Origin: JAPSGM01 sp963777045 | Lineage (GTDB): Bacteria; Chloroflexota; Limnocylindria; QHBO01 | Length of the DNA stretch: 64,000 nt | Direction: 5' to 3' | NCBI GenBank assembly: GCA_963777045.1 | Contig: CAVZPD010000013.1 | Location: 62,001-126,000, forward strand | Shown: in pieces, positions 16,047-24,705 of the stretch | How the letters are laid out: each line of letters starts with the position of its first letter | Position numbering within the stretch: position 1 is the first letter of the stretch | The notes under the pieces: generated by a model | Told to the model about the DNA's origin: nothing | The model's input: the letters and a program-made list of their open reading frames with translations, nothing else | Databases searched by the model: none | Position numbers and translations under genes: made by a program

Positions 16047-16432
16047 GCGCGCGGCTGGCCGACGAGTCGATCGTGTACTGCCTGACCCGCGACCGCCAGC
16101 TCGCGGCGCACCTCGAGGCCCGCCTGTCGCGGGCGCTGGCCTTCTTCTTCAACGACGCCGCCCGGCTGCACCAGGCGATCGTCCTGCGCCGTCCCGAAGT
16201 GGTGGTGATCGACACCGGTGCCATTCGCGAGGAGTACGGAGACGCCGGACTGGGTCCGGTGGTGGGTTTTACCCGAGAGCGAGCGCCGGAGGCACGCATC
16301 GCGGTCCGGCCCACGACCGGGGCCGAGTGGCTGGTCGCAGCAGAGGCTGGCGACGGGGTGGAGATGCTGCCCGCCGACGAGGCCGAGTGCGTCACCGCCG
16401 TGGCGGTCTTCTGCAGCGCCTCGGTCGCCTAG
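16043..16432 (+). CDS. Small alpha/beta protein, receiver-like, unknown function
   Basis: 129 residues starting at GTG in a GTGA overlap with the DinB gene. The pattern (VYCLTRDRQLAAHLEARLS, PEVVVIDTGAIREEYG, RIAVRPTTGAEWLVAAEAG, VEMLPADEAE) resembles a response-regulator-like fold with a central VVVID strand. The acidic pocket and conserved Lys are not evident, so phosphotransfer is unlikely. I do not recognise a specific family. Translational coupling suggests work with the DinB protein. Confidence 0.6.
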   Translation: MSARLADESIVYCLTRDRQLAAHLEARLSRALAFFFNDAARLHQAIVLRRPEVVVIDTGAIREEYGDAGLGPVVGFTRERAPEARIAVRPTTGAEWLVAAEAGDGVEMLPADEAECVTAVAVFCSASVA

Positions 16433-16495
16433 GGCATGGCCTGCGGCGGAGTTGGCGGGAGCGGTCCCCTGCCTCCGGCCGCCGCCACCAGCAGC

Positions 16496-16672
16496 CGATA
16501 GATGTGCCGGATTTCGCCCCGAACAGCGTCCCGGACGTCCGCTGGCAGTTCTATCGGTGCACCCTGCGCACCACGCACGCCTGCCGGCGTCGTCCGTGAT
16601 CCCCCTGCACCGATAGAACGCTCGTAGTTGCGCCGCGATCCCTTCCCGGGCGCGGTGTTCGAACATCTATCG
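16496..16672. repeat. Nested perfect inverted repeats in a gene-free gap
   Basis: Two sets of inverted repeats share a centre. The outer arms CGATAGATGT (16496-16505) and ACATCTATCG (16663-16672) are 10 bp and perfect. The inner arms GTTCTATCGGTGCA (16548-16561) and TGCACCGATAGAAC (16606-16619) are 14 bp and perfect, with a 44-nt loop. All four arms share the CGATAGA/TCTATCG core. No convincing coding frame crosses the region. It could be a structured RNA, a miniature inverted-repeat element or a protein-binding array. Confidence 0.55.
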
Positions 16673-17167
16673 CTGATGCGTGCCGCGCCGCCGAACGCCG
16701 TGACCCGGCGCAGCAGGTGGGCCAGAGCGGCCCCCGGATTTCCCCAGCGCAGTGAGGGGTCGTGACAGGCCTGCCAGGAATGCCAGGCGCCGGGGGGGCC
16801 AGTAGCGGATCACCGCGCGCCAGTGCACCTCGGCGATGGGGATCGCGCCGAACTCGCGTGAATCGGTGCTGGCGGCGGGGCTGTCGCCCAGCAGCTCGAG
16901 ATGCTCGCCGTCGGAGGCCGCGACGCGCTTGACCAGCTCCCGTGAGGCGTGGCGCGGATCGCGCGCCAGGACCACCTCGCCGGGTCGTGGCGGGCGGCGT
17001 GCGTAGGAGATCGACTCGACCAGCAGGCGATCGCCGGGGAGCAATGCGGGCGCCATGGAGTGCCCGTCGACCTCAACGACGTCGAGGCGCCGCGTGATGG
17101 TGAGCGCTGCAGCGAGCCCGGCGAACAGGCCGGGCACGAAGACGAGGGGCCGCAACCGGCCCCTCAC
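16667..17167 (-). CDS. sodX: S26-family peptidase, probable NiSOD maturation protease
   Basis: 166 residues. After one N-terminal membrane segment (LVFVPGLFAGLAAALTI) comes the signal-peptidase nucleophile motif DGHSMAPALLPGDRLLVE, then ELVKRVAASDGEHL with the catalytic-Lys region, and LLGDSPAASTDSREFG matching the third S26 box. Starts at a GTG 24 nt past the sodN stop. In other bacteria an S26 protease (SodX/CbiY type) adjacent to sodN trims the NiSOD propeptide; the same role is inferred here. The C-terminal 40 residues are basic and variable. Confidence 0.82.
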   Translation of the reverse strand: MRGRLRPLVFVPGLFAGLAAALTITRRLDVVEVDGHSMAPALLPGDRLLVESISYARRPPRPGEVVLARDPRHASRELVKRVAASDGEHLELLGDSPAASTDSREFGAIPIAEVHWRAVIRYWPPRRLAFLAGLSRPLTALGKSGGRSGPPAAPGHGVRRRGTHQR

Positions 17168-17190
17168 CTCGTTGGCACCGGATGGGCCGC

Positions 17191-17619
17191 TCAGCCGGGC
17201 CGGCCGTTGACGCGCGTCTTCTCCGGGCCGCCCGTGCTCTTCCACATCTCGTCGATGGTGTCGATCATGGAGAGGAGCTCGCGGGCGGCACCGGCGTCCA
17301 TGGTGTGCTTCACCTGCGAGACCTGCTTGGCGGCCTTCCAGAAGGTCTCGTGCAGGTTCGGGTACTTGTCCAGGTGCTCCGGCTTGAAGTAGTCGGACCA
17401 GAGGACGTAGAGGTGCTCCTTCGCCAGCTCGGCCCGCTTCTCCTTGACGTCGATACACCGCGCGCGGAAGACCGCGTCGTCACTCGCCTCGTACTTCTCG
17501 ATGATCTTGAGGCAGGACTCGGCCTCGATCCGCGCCTGCTCCGGATCGTAGACCCCGCACGGGATATCGCAGTGGGCATGGACGCGGCGTGGGCGCAGGA
17601 CGTTGCGCACGGTCAGCAT
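17191..17619 (-). CDS. sodN: Nickel superoxide dismutase
   Basis: 142 residues. A 15-residue propeptide (MLTVRNVLRPRRVHA) precedes the nickel hook H-C-D-I-P-C-G-V-Y (H16, C17, C21, Y24). After cleavage His1, Cys2 and Cys6 would ligate Ni, as in Streptomyces NiSOD. The remainder is the four-helix bundle (YVLWSDYFKPEHLDKYPNLH is typical). Dismutates superoxide in the cytosol as a hexamer. GAGGAGA lies before the ATG. The S26 protease gene follows immediately. Confidence 0.96.
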   Translation of the reverse strand: MLTVRNVLRPRRVHAHCDIPCGVYDPEQARIEAESCLKIIEKYEASDDAVFRARCIDVKEKRAELAKEHLYVLWSDYFKPEHLDKYPNLHETFWKAAKQVSQVKHTMDAGAARELLSMIDTIDEMWKSTGGPEKTRVNGRPG

Positions 17620-17719
17620 GTGGTCTCCTCTCGTCTAGTCGCAAGGATGGCTCGTGAACGGCCATTTTCGCAGCAATCCGCGTGCCGTCGGCAGGCGCTC
17701 GCTCGCTCGGCGTGGAGGC

Positions 17720-18232
17720 TTAGTCGTCGAACGAGAGCTCGCGCGCGATCTGCGGCCGCCCATCCTCCAGCTCGATGGCGCGTCCCAGGCGCCGTGCGCG
17801 GAGCGACGTCTTGACCCGCTGCTCCAGGCTCGTGGACATCAGACCCACCGCCGACTCGAGATCAACGAACCCGTAGGCGCGCAGCTCCCCGGCCGGGAGG
17901 CGTATGCGTCGCGCGTCGGCATCGTCGAGGGTCCCGCCGTCGTAGACGAGCATCAGGCCGTCCGGCAGCTCCTCTCGGGCAGGCATCCAGTCGAGCACGA
18001 GCAGCGAGCCGATGGTGGCCTCGATGCCCAGCTCCTCGTGGACCTCCCGTCGGGCCGCGCCTCGCGGCGACTCACCGACCTCGACGGCACCGCCGGGGAT
18101 CTCCCAGGTCGGCTTGTACGCAGGCTGTACCAGGAGCACCCGTCCCTCCCGATCGCTGAAGATGACGCCCGCCGACATCCGCTTCGTCGGCAGCGAGGCG
18201 TAGAAGGCGGCGGTCTCCTGCTCGGCCTTCAC
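17720..18232 (-). CDS. Nudix hydrolase
   Basis: 170 residues with a complete Nudix box, GGAVEVGESPRGAARREVHEELG in form (about 47-69), preceded by PAYKPTWEIP. Hydrolyses nucleoside-diphosphate-linked compounds; substrate not predictable. The ATG overlaps the fabG stop by 4 nt, so it is the last gene of the long fatty-acid run, though a link to lipid metabolism is not implied by the family. The C-terminus is basic with a final acidic LSFDD. Confidence 0.9.
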   Translation of the reverse strand: MKAEQETAAFYASLPTKRMSAGVIFSDREGRVLLVQPAYKPTWEIPGGAVEVGESPRGAARREVHEELGIEATIGSLLVLDWMPAREELPDGLMLVYDGGTLDDADARRIRLPAGELRAYGFVDLESAVGLMSTSLEQRVKTSLRARRLGRAIELEDGRPQIARELSFDD

Positions 18233-18984
18233 GACCCCATGACCATCCCGCCATCGACTCCGATCACCTGGCCGGTGACGTAGCGTGCCTCGTCGGATGC
18301 CAGGTAGACCGCCGCAGCAGCCACGTCGTCCGCCGAGCCGACGCGACCCATGGGCGTGAGGCTCTTGATGGCCTCGGTCGCCGCCTCAGGCAGGTCGGCG
18401 GTGAGGTCGGTCTCGATGAGGCCGGGGGCGATGGCGTTGCAGGTGATGCCGCGGCTGGCGAGCTCCCGGGCCGTCGTCTTCGTGAGTCCGATGAGGCCCG
18501 CCTTCGCGGCGGCGTAGTTGGCCTGCCCGGCGTTGCCCATCCGCCCGGCGGCAGAGCTCATGTTGATGATGCGCCCGGAGCGGGCCTTCATCATCGGCCT
18601 GGCGATGGCGCGGGTCATCCAGAACGGACCGGACAGGTTGGTGGAGATGACCGCCTCCCACTCCTCGGCATCCATGCGCATGATGAGGTTGTCGCGGGTA
18701 ATGCCGGCGTTGTTGACGAGCACGTCGATCTTGCCGAACGCGTCCATCGCGCCACGCACGATCGCCTCGCACGCCTCGCGGCCGGCGGAGGTGTCCCCCT
18801 GGAGCACTGTCGCCTGGCGACCTGCGGCGCGGATTCGCTGGACGGTCTCCTCCGCGGCACCGGCGTTGCCGCGGTAGTTGACCGCGACATCGGCCCCCTG
18901 CGCGGCCAGCGCCAGCGCGATGGCGCGCCCGAGCCCGCGACTGCCCCCCGTCACCAGCGCGACCTTGCCGGTCAGATCGAACAT
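18229..18984 (-). CDS. fabG: 3-oxoacyl-ACP reductase
   Basis: 251 residues of classical short-chain dehydrogenase. NADPH motif TGGSRGLG (12-19), NNAG (91-94) and the catalytic S144, Y157 and K161 in MSSAAGRMGNAGQANYAAAK. Ends GGMVMGS. Reduces beta-ketoacyl-ACP in the second step of each elongation cycle. GGAGG precedes the ATG at 18984; extending upstream would run through the 31-nt gap after fabH. The position in the acc/fab run supports FabG over other SDRs. Confidence 0.95.
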   Translation of the reverse strand: MFDLTGKVALVTGGSRGLGRAIALALAAQGADVAVNYRGNAGAAEETVQRIRAAGRQATVLQGDTSAGREACEAIVRGAMDAFGKIDVLVNNAGITRDNLIMRMDAEEWEAVISTNLSGPFWMTRAIARPMMKARSGRIINMSSAAGRMGNAGQANYAAAKAGLIGLTKTTARELASRGITCNAIAPGLIETDLTADLPEAATEAIKSLTPMGRVGSADDVAAAAVYLASDEARYVTGQVIGVDGGMVMGS

Positions 18985-19015
18985 CGCGTCCTCCAGTCGA
19001 ACGTGGTCCTGCCCC

Positions 19016-20092
19016 TCAGCCCGCTGCCCCGACCTCCTGCAGCCCGGCGCGCGGCATGCCCAGCCGGGTCTGCCCGCCCGGCGCGCGGAACGCCAGGGCG
19101 GGATCGGCCGTCCATTCAACGACGGCCGCACCCGCGGTGTAGCCCGCGCCGAACGCCACCATCAGGACCCGGTCACCCGGCTTGATGCGTCCGGCAGCGA
19201 CCGCCTCCACCAGGGCCATGGGCACCGATGCGGCCGACGTGTTGCCGTACTTCTCGATGTTGACGTAGACCTTCTCGGCGGGGATGCCGAGGGCCTTTTC
19301 CACGCTCTGGATGATGCGCAGGTTGGCCTGGTGGAAGACGAACTGGTCGACGTCGTCGACGGTCAGGCCGGCGTCGCGCAGTGCCGCCAGGGCTGACTCG
19401 GCGAGCTGGCGGGTGGCGTACTTGTACACGTCGCTGCCCGCCATGTGGATGTAGTGGAGCCGCTGGTCGACGGTCTCGTGCGAGGCCGGATTCTTCGTCC
19501 CGCCGGCCGGGACGATGATCCCCTCACAGCCGGTGCCGTCACTGTAGAGCTCGGCGCCGAGCAGGCCGCCTGGCTGGTCCGATGCCGAGAGGAGCACCGC
19601 GCCCGCGCCGTCGCCGAACAGGACGCATGTCCCGCGGTCCTGCCAGTTGAGGAATCGGCTCAGGATCTCCACCCCGATGACCAGCACGTTGCGGTACATG
19701 CCGCTGCGGATGAAGCTGGTCCCCGTGGCCAGGGCATAGACGAACCCGGAGCAGGCCGCCTGGAGGTCGAAGCCGGCCGCCCGCGTGGCGCCGAGCTCGG
19801 TCGCCACCAGCACGGCGGTCGCCGGGAGCGGGTAGTCCGGCGAGCAGGTGCCGACGATGACGAGATCGACCTCGGAGGCGGGAACGCCGGCCACGGCCAG
19901 GGCGTCGCGGGCCGCGTGGACGGAGAGCGTCGTGGTCGTCTCGTCTTCGGCCGCGATGCGCCGCTCCCGGATACCTGTGCGCGTCACGATCCATTCGTCC
20001 GAGGTCTCGACGATTCGGGAGAGCTCCTCGTTGGTCATCACGCGCTCCGGCGCGTACATTCCCCAGCCGCTGATCACCGCATTGGTGGACAT
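19016..20092 (-). CDS. fabH: 3-oxoacyl-ACP synthase III
   Basis: 358 residues from the ATG that follows GAGGAGAG. Thiolase-fold initiating ketosynthase with C114 in QAACSGFVYA, the His in FVFHQANLRI and the Asn in EKYGNTSAASVPMAL. Condenses acetyl- or branched acyl-CoA with malonyl-ACP to start fatty acid synthesis. The 30-residue tail after AAVVEWT (ending VGAAG) is longer than usual. Situated between accB and fabG with 11- and 31-nt gaps. Confidence 0.95.
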   Translation of the reverse strand: MSTNAVISGWGMYAPERVMTNEELSRIVETSDEWIVTRTGIRERRIAAEDETTTTLSVHAARDALAVAGVPASEVDLVIVGTCSPDYPLPATAVLVATELGATRAAGFDLQAACSGFVYALATGTSFIRSGMYRNVLVIGVEILSRFLNWQDRGTCVLFGDGAGAVLLSASDQPGGLLGAELYSDGTGCEGIIVPAGGTKNPASHETVDQRLHYIHMAGSDVYKYATRQLAESALAALRDAGLTVDDVDQFVFHQANLRIIQSVEKALGIPAEKVYVNIEKYGNTSAASVPMALVEAVAAGRIKPGDRVLMVAFGAGYTAGAAVVEWTADPALAFRAPGGQTRLGMPRAGLQEVGAAG

Positions 20093-20103
20093 TGCCTCTC
20101 TCC

Positions 20104-20577
20104 TCATGCGCTGGGGTCGATCTCGATGAGCGGCTGCTGGCGCTTCACCAGCGTTCCCGACTCGACCAGGATTCGCGTGACGCGGCCGGCCGCGTCCGAC
20201 TTGATCTCGTTGAACAGCTTCATGGCCTCGATCAGCCCGATGACCGTGCCGCTCCCCACCTCCGAGCCGCGCTCGATGTAAGCCCGAGCTCCGGGCGAGG
20301 GTGCCGTGTACCAGACCCCGGTCAGCGGAGCGGTGACGAAGCGCATCCCGGGCGCCGGCTCCCCGTACGGCGAGGCCGGTGCCGCCGGCTGCTCGGGAAC
20401 GGAAGGGGTGGGAGGTGACGGAAGCGGCGCCAGTGGCGTCGCCGCGCGACGCGGTCGCGCGAGCCGCACCACCAGCTCGCCCGCCTCCACCTCGAGCTCG
20501 GCGAGGTCACTCGCCTCGAAGACCGGGCTCAGCAGGTCCAAGGCTGCCAGCAGTCGCTCGCCGGACGGATCGGTCAC
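20104..20577 (-). CDS. accB: Biotin carboxyl carrier protein of acetyl-CoA carboxylase
   Basis: 157 residues: an N-terminal region with ELEVEAGELVVRLARP, a Pro/Ala-rich linker (about 41-75) and a C-terminal biotinyl domain with the acceptor motif EAMKLFNEI (K120). Carries carboxybiotin between AccC and AccAD. Its stop and start overlap or abut fabF and fabH. A paralogue lacking the Lys lies 4 kb upstream in the same run, so this is the functional carrier. Confidence 0.95.
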   Translation of the reverse strand: MTDPSGERLLAALDLLSPVFEASDLAELEVEAGELVVRLARPRRAATPLAPLPSPPTPSVPEQPAAPASPYGEPAPGMRFVTAPLTGVWYTAPSPGARAYIERGSEVGSGTVIGLIEAMKLFNEIKSDAAGRVTRILVESGTLVKRQQPLIEIDPSA

Positions 20578-21872
20578 GGCTGGTACCGCCGGAAGATCAC
20601 CGTGGCGTTGTGCCCGCCGAAACCGAACGAGTTGGTCATCGCGACGTCCACATCGGTCCGGCGCGCCTCATTCGGCACGTAGTCGAGGTCGCATTCGGGA
20701 TCGGGGAACTGGTAGTTGATGGTGGGGGGCACGATCCCGTCCTGGATTGCCCGGATGCAGGCGATCGCCTCGACGCCGCCGCCCGCACCGAGCATGTGCC
20801 CCGTCATGCTCTTGGTGGAACTCACCGGCAGCGCGTAGGCCCGTTCGCCGAAGACGGTCTTGATGGCGTCCGTCTCGGCCCGGTCGTTCGGCGGCGTGCT
20901 GGTGCCGTGGGCGTTGATGTACTCGACCGCGTCTGGCGAGAGCCCTGCATCGGCGAGTGCCAGGCTCATCGAGGCGACGGCGCCGCGGCCGCCGGCGGCC
21001 GGGAGGGTGATGTGCGATGCGTCGTCGGTGGCGGCATAGCCGACCACTTCGGCGTGGATCTGCGCGCCACGCTGGCGGGCGTGGTCGAGGTCTTCGAGCA
21101 CCAGAATGCCGGCGCCATCGGCGATCACGAACCCGTCGCGCTGCGCATCGAAGGGTCGCGACGCCGCCTCGGGCTCGTCGTTGCGCCTCGTCGAGAGCGC
21201 CCGCATGGCGGCGAATGCGGCGACCGGGATCTCACCCACCCCCGCCTCCGCGCCACCGGCGATCATGACGTCGGCGTCGCCACGGCGGATGATCGACATG
21301 GCGTCGCCGATTGCGTGGTTACTGCTCGAGCAGGCGCTCACGGTGGCGTAGTTCGGGCCGCGGGCGTTGGCGTAGATGGCCACGTAGCCGGCCGCCATGT
21401 CCGGGATCATGGCCGTGACCAGGAACGGGCCGACGCGCTCGGGGCCGAGCTCGTGCGCCTCGATGATGTCGCGGATCATGGTGTTGATGCCGCCGATCCC
21501 GGAGCCGATGATCACGCCAGTCCGCTCCGCGGCGCGTTCGTCGGTGGTCGGATTCTCGATGCCGGCATCGCGCAGCGCCTCGGCCGACGCAGCCCAGGCG
21601 TAGTGGACGTAGCGATCGTTGCGACGAACCTCCTTCTTGGGCATGACCGACTCCGCGTCGAAGCCGCGAATCTCGCCCGCCACCTTGCTGTCGACGCGGG
21701 CGGGGTCGAAGAGCGTGATGCGGCCGATGCCGCTGCGTCCGGCGACCATGGCATCCCAGGTGCTCGCCACGTCGTTGCCGATGGGCGTGATGGCGCCCAT
21801 GCCGGTGACGACCACGCGGCGTTCGCCGCGGTCGCTCGAGCTCGGCCGCTGCCAGCGCTCATCCAGCTGCAT
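20574..21872 (-). CDS. fabF: 3-oxoacyl-ACP synthase II
   Basis: 432 residues of elongating ketosynthase. VVVTGMGAITPIGND (20-34), nucleophile C181 in TVSACSSSNHAIGDA, and the two His motifs EYINAHGTSTPPND and SMTGHMLGAGG. Ends TNSFGFGGHNATVIFRRY, as in the family. Elongates acyl-ACP with malonyl-ACP. The MQLDERW start overlaps fabZ by 14 nt; a longer extension would cover most of fabZ and is rejected. Confidence 0.95.
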   Translation of the reverse strand: MQLDERWQRPSSSDRGERRVVVTGMGAITPIGNDVASTWDAMVAGRSGIGRITLFDPARVDSKVAGEIRGFDAESVMPKKEVRRNDRYVHYAWAASAEALRDAGIENPTTDERAAERTGVIIGSGIGGINTMIRDIIEAHELGPERVGPFLVTAMIPDMAAGYVAIYANARGPNYATVSACSSSNHAIGDAMSIIRRGDADVMIAGGAEAGVGEIPVAAFAAMRALSTRRNDEPEAASRPFDAQRDGFVIADGAGILVLEDLDHARQRGAQIHAEVVGYAATDDASHITLPAAGGRGAVASMSLALADAGLSPDAVEYINAHGTSTPPNDRAETDAIKTVFGERAYALPVSSTKSMTGHMLGAGGGVEAIACIRAIQDGIVPPTINYQFPDPECDLDYVPNEARRTDVDVAMTNSFGFGGHNATVIFRRYQP

Positions 21873-22356
21873 CGGTGCCTCCGGCGATGGCCTGGTCGCG
21901 AGGGATGATGAAGCTGATCGTCGCCTCCACCGCGATCTCTTCGCCGACGCTGGCCACGGCACGCGCCCGTCCGAACATGCCCCGCAGCTTCTCGAGGGTG
22001 ACCTCCATGCGCAGGGTGTCGCCGGGGAGCACGGTGCGACGGAATCGGCAGCCGTCGATGCCGGCGAACAGGGCGAGCTTGCCGCGGTACTCGGCCAGCG
22101 AGAGGACCGCCACGGCACCGGCCTGCGCCAGAGCCTCGACCATCAGCACGCCGGGCATGATCGGCCGCTCCGGGAAGTGACCCGTGAACTGGGGCTCATT
22201 GGCCGTCACGTTCTTGAGCGCGACGACGCGCTTCCCGGGCTCGAGCTCCACCACGCGGTCGATGAGCAGGAATGGGTAGCGGTGCGGGAGGATGCGCATG
22301 ATCTCGGCCGCCTCCATGGGGAGCTTGAGGTCGGTCGCGGCGGTCTGGTCAGTCAT
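21859..22356 (-). CDS. fabZ: 3-hydroxyacyl-ACP dehydratase
   Basis: 165 residues of hotdog dehydratase with ILPHRYPFLLIDRV (catalytic His) and the active-site helix TGHFPERPIMPGVLMVEALA (catalytic Glu). Converts 3-hydroxyacyl-ACP to trans-2-enoyl-ACP. Lies between accC and fabF in the run. No enoyl reductase gene occurs in this window, so the last step of the cycle must be encoded elsewhere. Confidence 0.95.
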   Translation of the reverse strand: MTDQTAATDLKLPMEAAEIMRILPHRYPFLLIDRVVELEPGKRVVALKNVTANEPQFTGHFPERPIMPGVLMVEALAQAGAVAVLSLAEYRGKLALFAGIDGCRFRRTVLPGDTLRMEVTLEKLRGMFGRARAVASVGEEIAVEATISFIIPRDQAIAGGTDAAG

Positions 22357-22387
22357 CGGTTCCAGCTCAGGCTACAGCGCATGGCGG

Positions 22388-23755
22388 TCAGGCGCCTCCG
22401 GCGACGAAGGCGGCCGGCCCGACGCGATCGAGGAGGTTGGTGCTCACCTCCGCGTCGAGGAAGACGTCGTTCTCGATGATCCCGCGGTGGAAGGGAAGGT
22501 TGGTCCTGATCCCCTCCACACGGAACTCGCCGAGTGCCCGACGCGAACGTGCCACCGCCTCGGCGCGATCCTCGCCCCACACGATCAGCTTGGCGAGCAG
22601 CGAGTCGTAGTAGGGCGGGACCTCGTAGCCGCTGTAGAGGTGCGTGTCGACCCGCACGCCGGGACCGGCCGGCAGCGTGAGCTCCTCGATCACGCCGGTC
22701 TGCGGCGAGAAGTTGTCGCCCGGATCCTCGGCGTTGATCCGGAACTCGATGGCGTGGCCGCGCAGCTGCACCGACTCCTGGGCGATCGCCAGTGGCTCCC
22801 CGGCCGCCAGGCGGATCTGCTGCGCGATGAGGTCGATCCCGGTCAGCATCTCGGTCACCGGATGCTCGACCTGGATCCGGCAGTTGATCTCGATGAAGTA
22901 GAAGTTTCCCTGCTTGTCGAGCAGGAACTCCAGCGTGCCGGCGCTCTCGTAGCCGGCGGCCACCACCGCGCGGATGGCCAGGTCCCGCAGCCGCTCGCGG
23001 TTCGCATCGGTCATGGCCGGCGAGGGCGCCTCCTCGATGATCTTCTGGTGCCGTCGCTGGACGCTGCAGTCACGCTCGCCCAGGTGGATCCCGTTGCCGT
23101 GCTGGTCGACGAGGACCTGGACTTCCACGTGGCGCGACTCCTCGACCCACTTCTCGAAGTAGATGCTGTCGTCGCCGAACGCGGCCTGCGCCTCGGAGCG
23201 CGCCAGCGGCAGGCTGGTCTCCATCTCGCGCGGCGACCGAACGAGGCGCATGCCGCGCCCGCCGCCGCCCGCCGAGGGCTTGAGCAGGACCGGGTATCCC
23301 GCCTCCTCTGCCTGCTGCAGGGCGTCGCGGATATCGTTCACGATCCCGCGGCTGCCGGGCACGGTGGGCAGCCCGTTGGCGGCCAGCATGCGGCGCACGG
23401 CGTACTTGCTGCCGAATCGCTCGAGGACGTCCGCGCGCGGGCCGATGAAGTGGAGGTCGTGCGCCGCGACCACCTCGGCGAACCCGGCGTCCTCCGACAG
23501 GAAGCCGTACCCGGGGTGGATTGCGTCGCAGCCGGTGATCAGCGCAGCGGACACCACGGCGGGCTGGTTCAGGTAGCTCTTACGAGCCTCGGCCGGACCG
23601 ATGCAGACCGCCTCGTCGGCCATCTGCACGGCGAGCGACTCGCGATCCGCCTCGCTGTACGCCACCACGGCGGGGATCTGCAGGTCACGGCAGGCGCGCA
23701 GGATGCGGACGGCAACCTCGCCACGGTTGGCGACCAGGATCTTGTTGAAGCTCAT
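22388..23755 (-). CDS. accC: Biotin carboxylase subunit of acetyl-CoA carboxylase
   Basis: 455 residues, standard length. Starts MSFNKILVANRGEVAVRILR (biotin carboxylase N-domain), then the ATP-grasp glycine loop KPSAGGGGRGMRLV, and EMLTGIDLIAQQIRLAAG with GHAIEFRINAEDP in the C-domain. Carboxylates biotin on AccB using ATP and bicarbonate. The ATG overlaps the fabD stop by 4 nt. Confidence 0.96.
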   Translation of the reverse strand: MSFNKILVANRGEVAVRILRACRDLQIPAVVAYSEADRESLAVQMADEAVCIGPAEARKSYLNQPAVVSAALITGCDAIHPGYGFLSEDAGFAEVVAAHDLHFIGPRADVLERFGSKYAVRRMLAANGLPTVPGSRGIVNDIRDALQQAEEAGYPVLLKPSAGGGGRGMRLVRSPREMETSLPLARSEAQAAFGDDSIYFEKWVEESRHVEVQVLVDQHGNGIHLGERDCSVQRRHQKIIEEAPSPAMTDANRERLRDLAIRAVVAAGYESAGTLEFLLDKQGNFYFIEINCRIQVEHPVTEMLTGIDLIAQQIRLAAGEPLAIAQESVQLRGHAIEFRINAEDPGDNFSPQTGVIEELTLPAGPGVRVDTHLYSGYEVPPYYDSLLAKLIVWGEDRAEAVARSRRALGEFRVEGIRTNLPFHRGIIENDVFLDAEVSTNLLDRVGPAAFVAGGA

Positions 23756-24705
23756 CTGCGGACCGATCCCTCCCTGGCACCCGCCAGCGCTTCAACGGTT
23801 GCGGCCAGCCCCGCCTCGTCCGCGACGTTCAGCGTGCGCGCGCCAGGCGCGATGCGTCGCACCATGCCGCTGAGCGCCGCTCCCGGACCGATCTCGACGA
23901 ACGTGTCCACGCCGTCCGCCAGCATCGCGGTGACGCCGCGCACCCACTCCACCCGCGAGCTGACCTGGCGGGCCAGCAGCGCCCGGATCTGGCCGGCATC
24001 GCGGACGGCCTCGCCGGTCACGTTACTGACGACCGGCGGATCGGCGTCGCCCCAGGTTGCCTCCTCGAAGGCGTCCGCCAGCGCCTCGCCGACGCTCGCC
24101 ATCATCGGCGAATGGAACGGGCCCGACACCTTGAGCGGGACGACGCGCCTGGCACCGGCGGCCCGCAAGGCGGGCACGGCGGTCTCGAGCGCCGCCCGCG
24201 TTCCGCTGATCACCACCTGGCCCGGTGCGTTGTCGTTGGCGACCACCAGGTCGTCGCCGGAGTGCGTGGCCGCCACGACGCGCGTCACCGCATCGCGGTC
24301 CAGGCCCATGACGGCACTCATGCCACCCTCCGGCGCGGCCTCCGCCATCAACCGGCCTCGAAGCGCGACCAGGCGGATGGCATCCGCACTGGAGAGGACT
24401 CCCGCCGCCGCAGCGGCCGCGTACTCGCCGACCGAGTGCCCGGCGACGTAGCGCGGGCGCAGTGGCAGCTCGTCGCGCAACGCCGACAGGATCGCGAGGC
24501 AGGTGGCGACCAGGCAGGGCTGTGTCTGGCGCGTGTCGTTGAGACGCTCCTCGGGGCCGTCCCAGCAGGTCGTCGAGACGCTCCAGCCGAGGGCCGCATC
24601 GGCGGTGCGGTAGACCGCTGCGGCGCTGGGCGAGCGCGCCGCGATATCCCGGCCCATGCCGACCGCCTGCGAGCCCTGCGGGGAGAAGAGCAGCGCCACC
24701 CTCAC
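23752..24705 (-). CDS. fabD: Malonyl-CoA:ACP transacylase
   Basis: 317 residues. Motifs: FSPQGSQAVGMG, QPCLVATCLAI, the nucleophile in AGHSVGEYAAAA (S91) and the His in VSGPFHSPMM. Transfers malonyl from CoA to ACP, linking carboxylase output to chain elongation. ATGA-type overlaps with the BCCP-like gene upstream and accC downstream. An acpP gene is not in the window. Confidence 0.95.
   Translation of the reverse strand: MRVALLFSPQGSQAVGMGRDIAARSPSAAAVYRTADAALGWSVSTTCWDGPEERLNDTRQTQPCLVATCLAILSALRDELPLRPRYVAGHSVGEYAAAAAAGVLSSADAIRLVALRGRLMAEAAPEGGMSAVMGLDRDAVTRVVAATHSGDDLVVANDNAPGQVVISGTRAALETAVPALRAAGARRVVPLKVSGPFHSPMMASVGEALADAFEEATWGDADPPVVSNVTGEAVRDAGQIRALLARQVSSRVEWVRGVTAMLADGVDTFVEIGPGAALSGMVRRIAPGARTLNVADEAGLAATVEALAGAREGSVRR

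Noticed and set aside
13844..16432. 862-codon plus-strand frame spanning the DsbA-like gene, deoC and beyond
   Set aside because: Only its last 130 codons, from the GTG at 16043, look like a protein; the rest is antisense or out-of-frame sequence of known genes.
16655..16668. T-loop-like GTTCGAAC suggesting a tRNA
   Set aside because: Flanking bases do not pair as a T-stem and no cloverleaf can be drawn.
16496..16672. Insertion sequence
   Set aside because: Inverted repeats are present but no transposase frame lies between them; too short.
22292..24451. 719-codon plus-strand frame opposite accC/fabD
   Set aside because: Antisense shadow of two unmistakable enzymes; no motif, no ribosome site.
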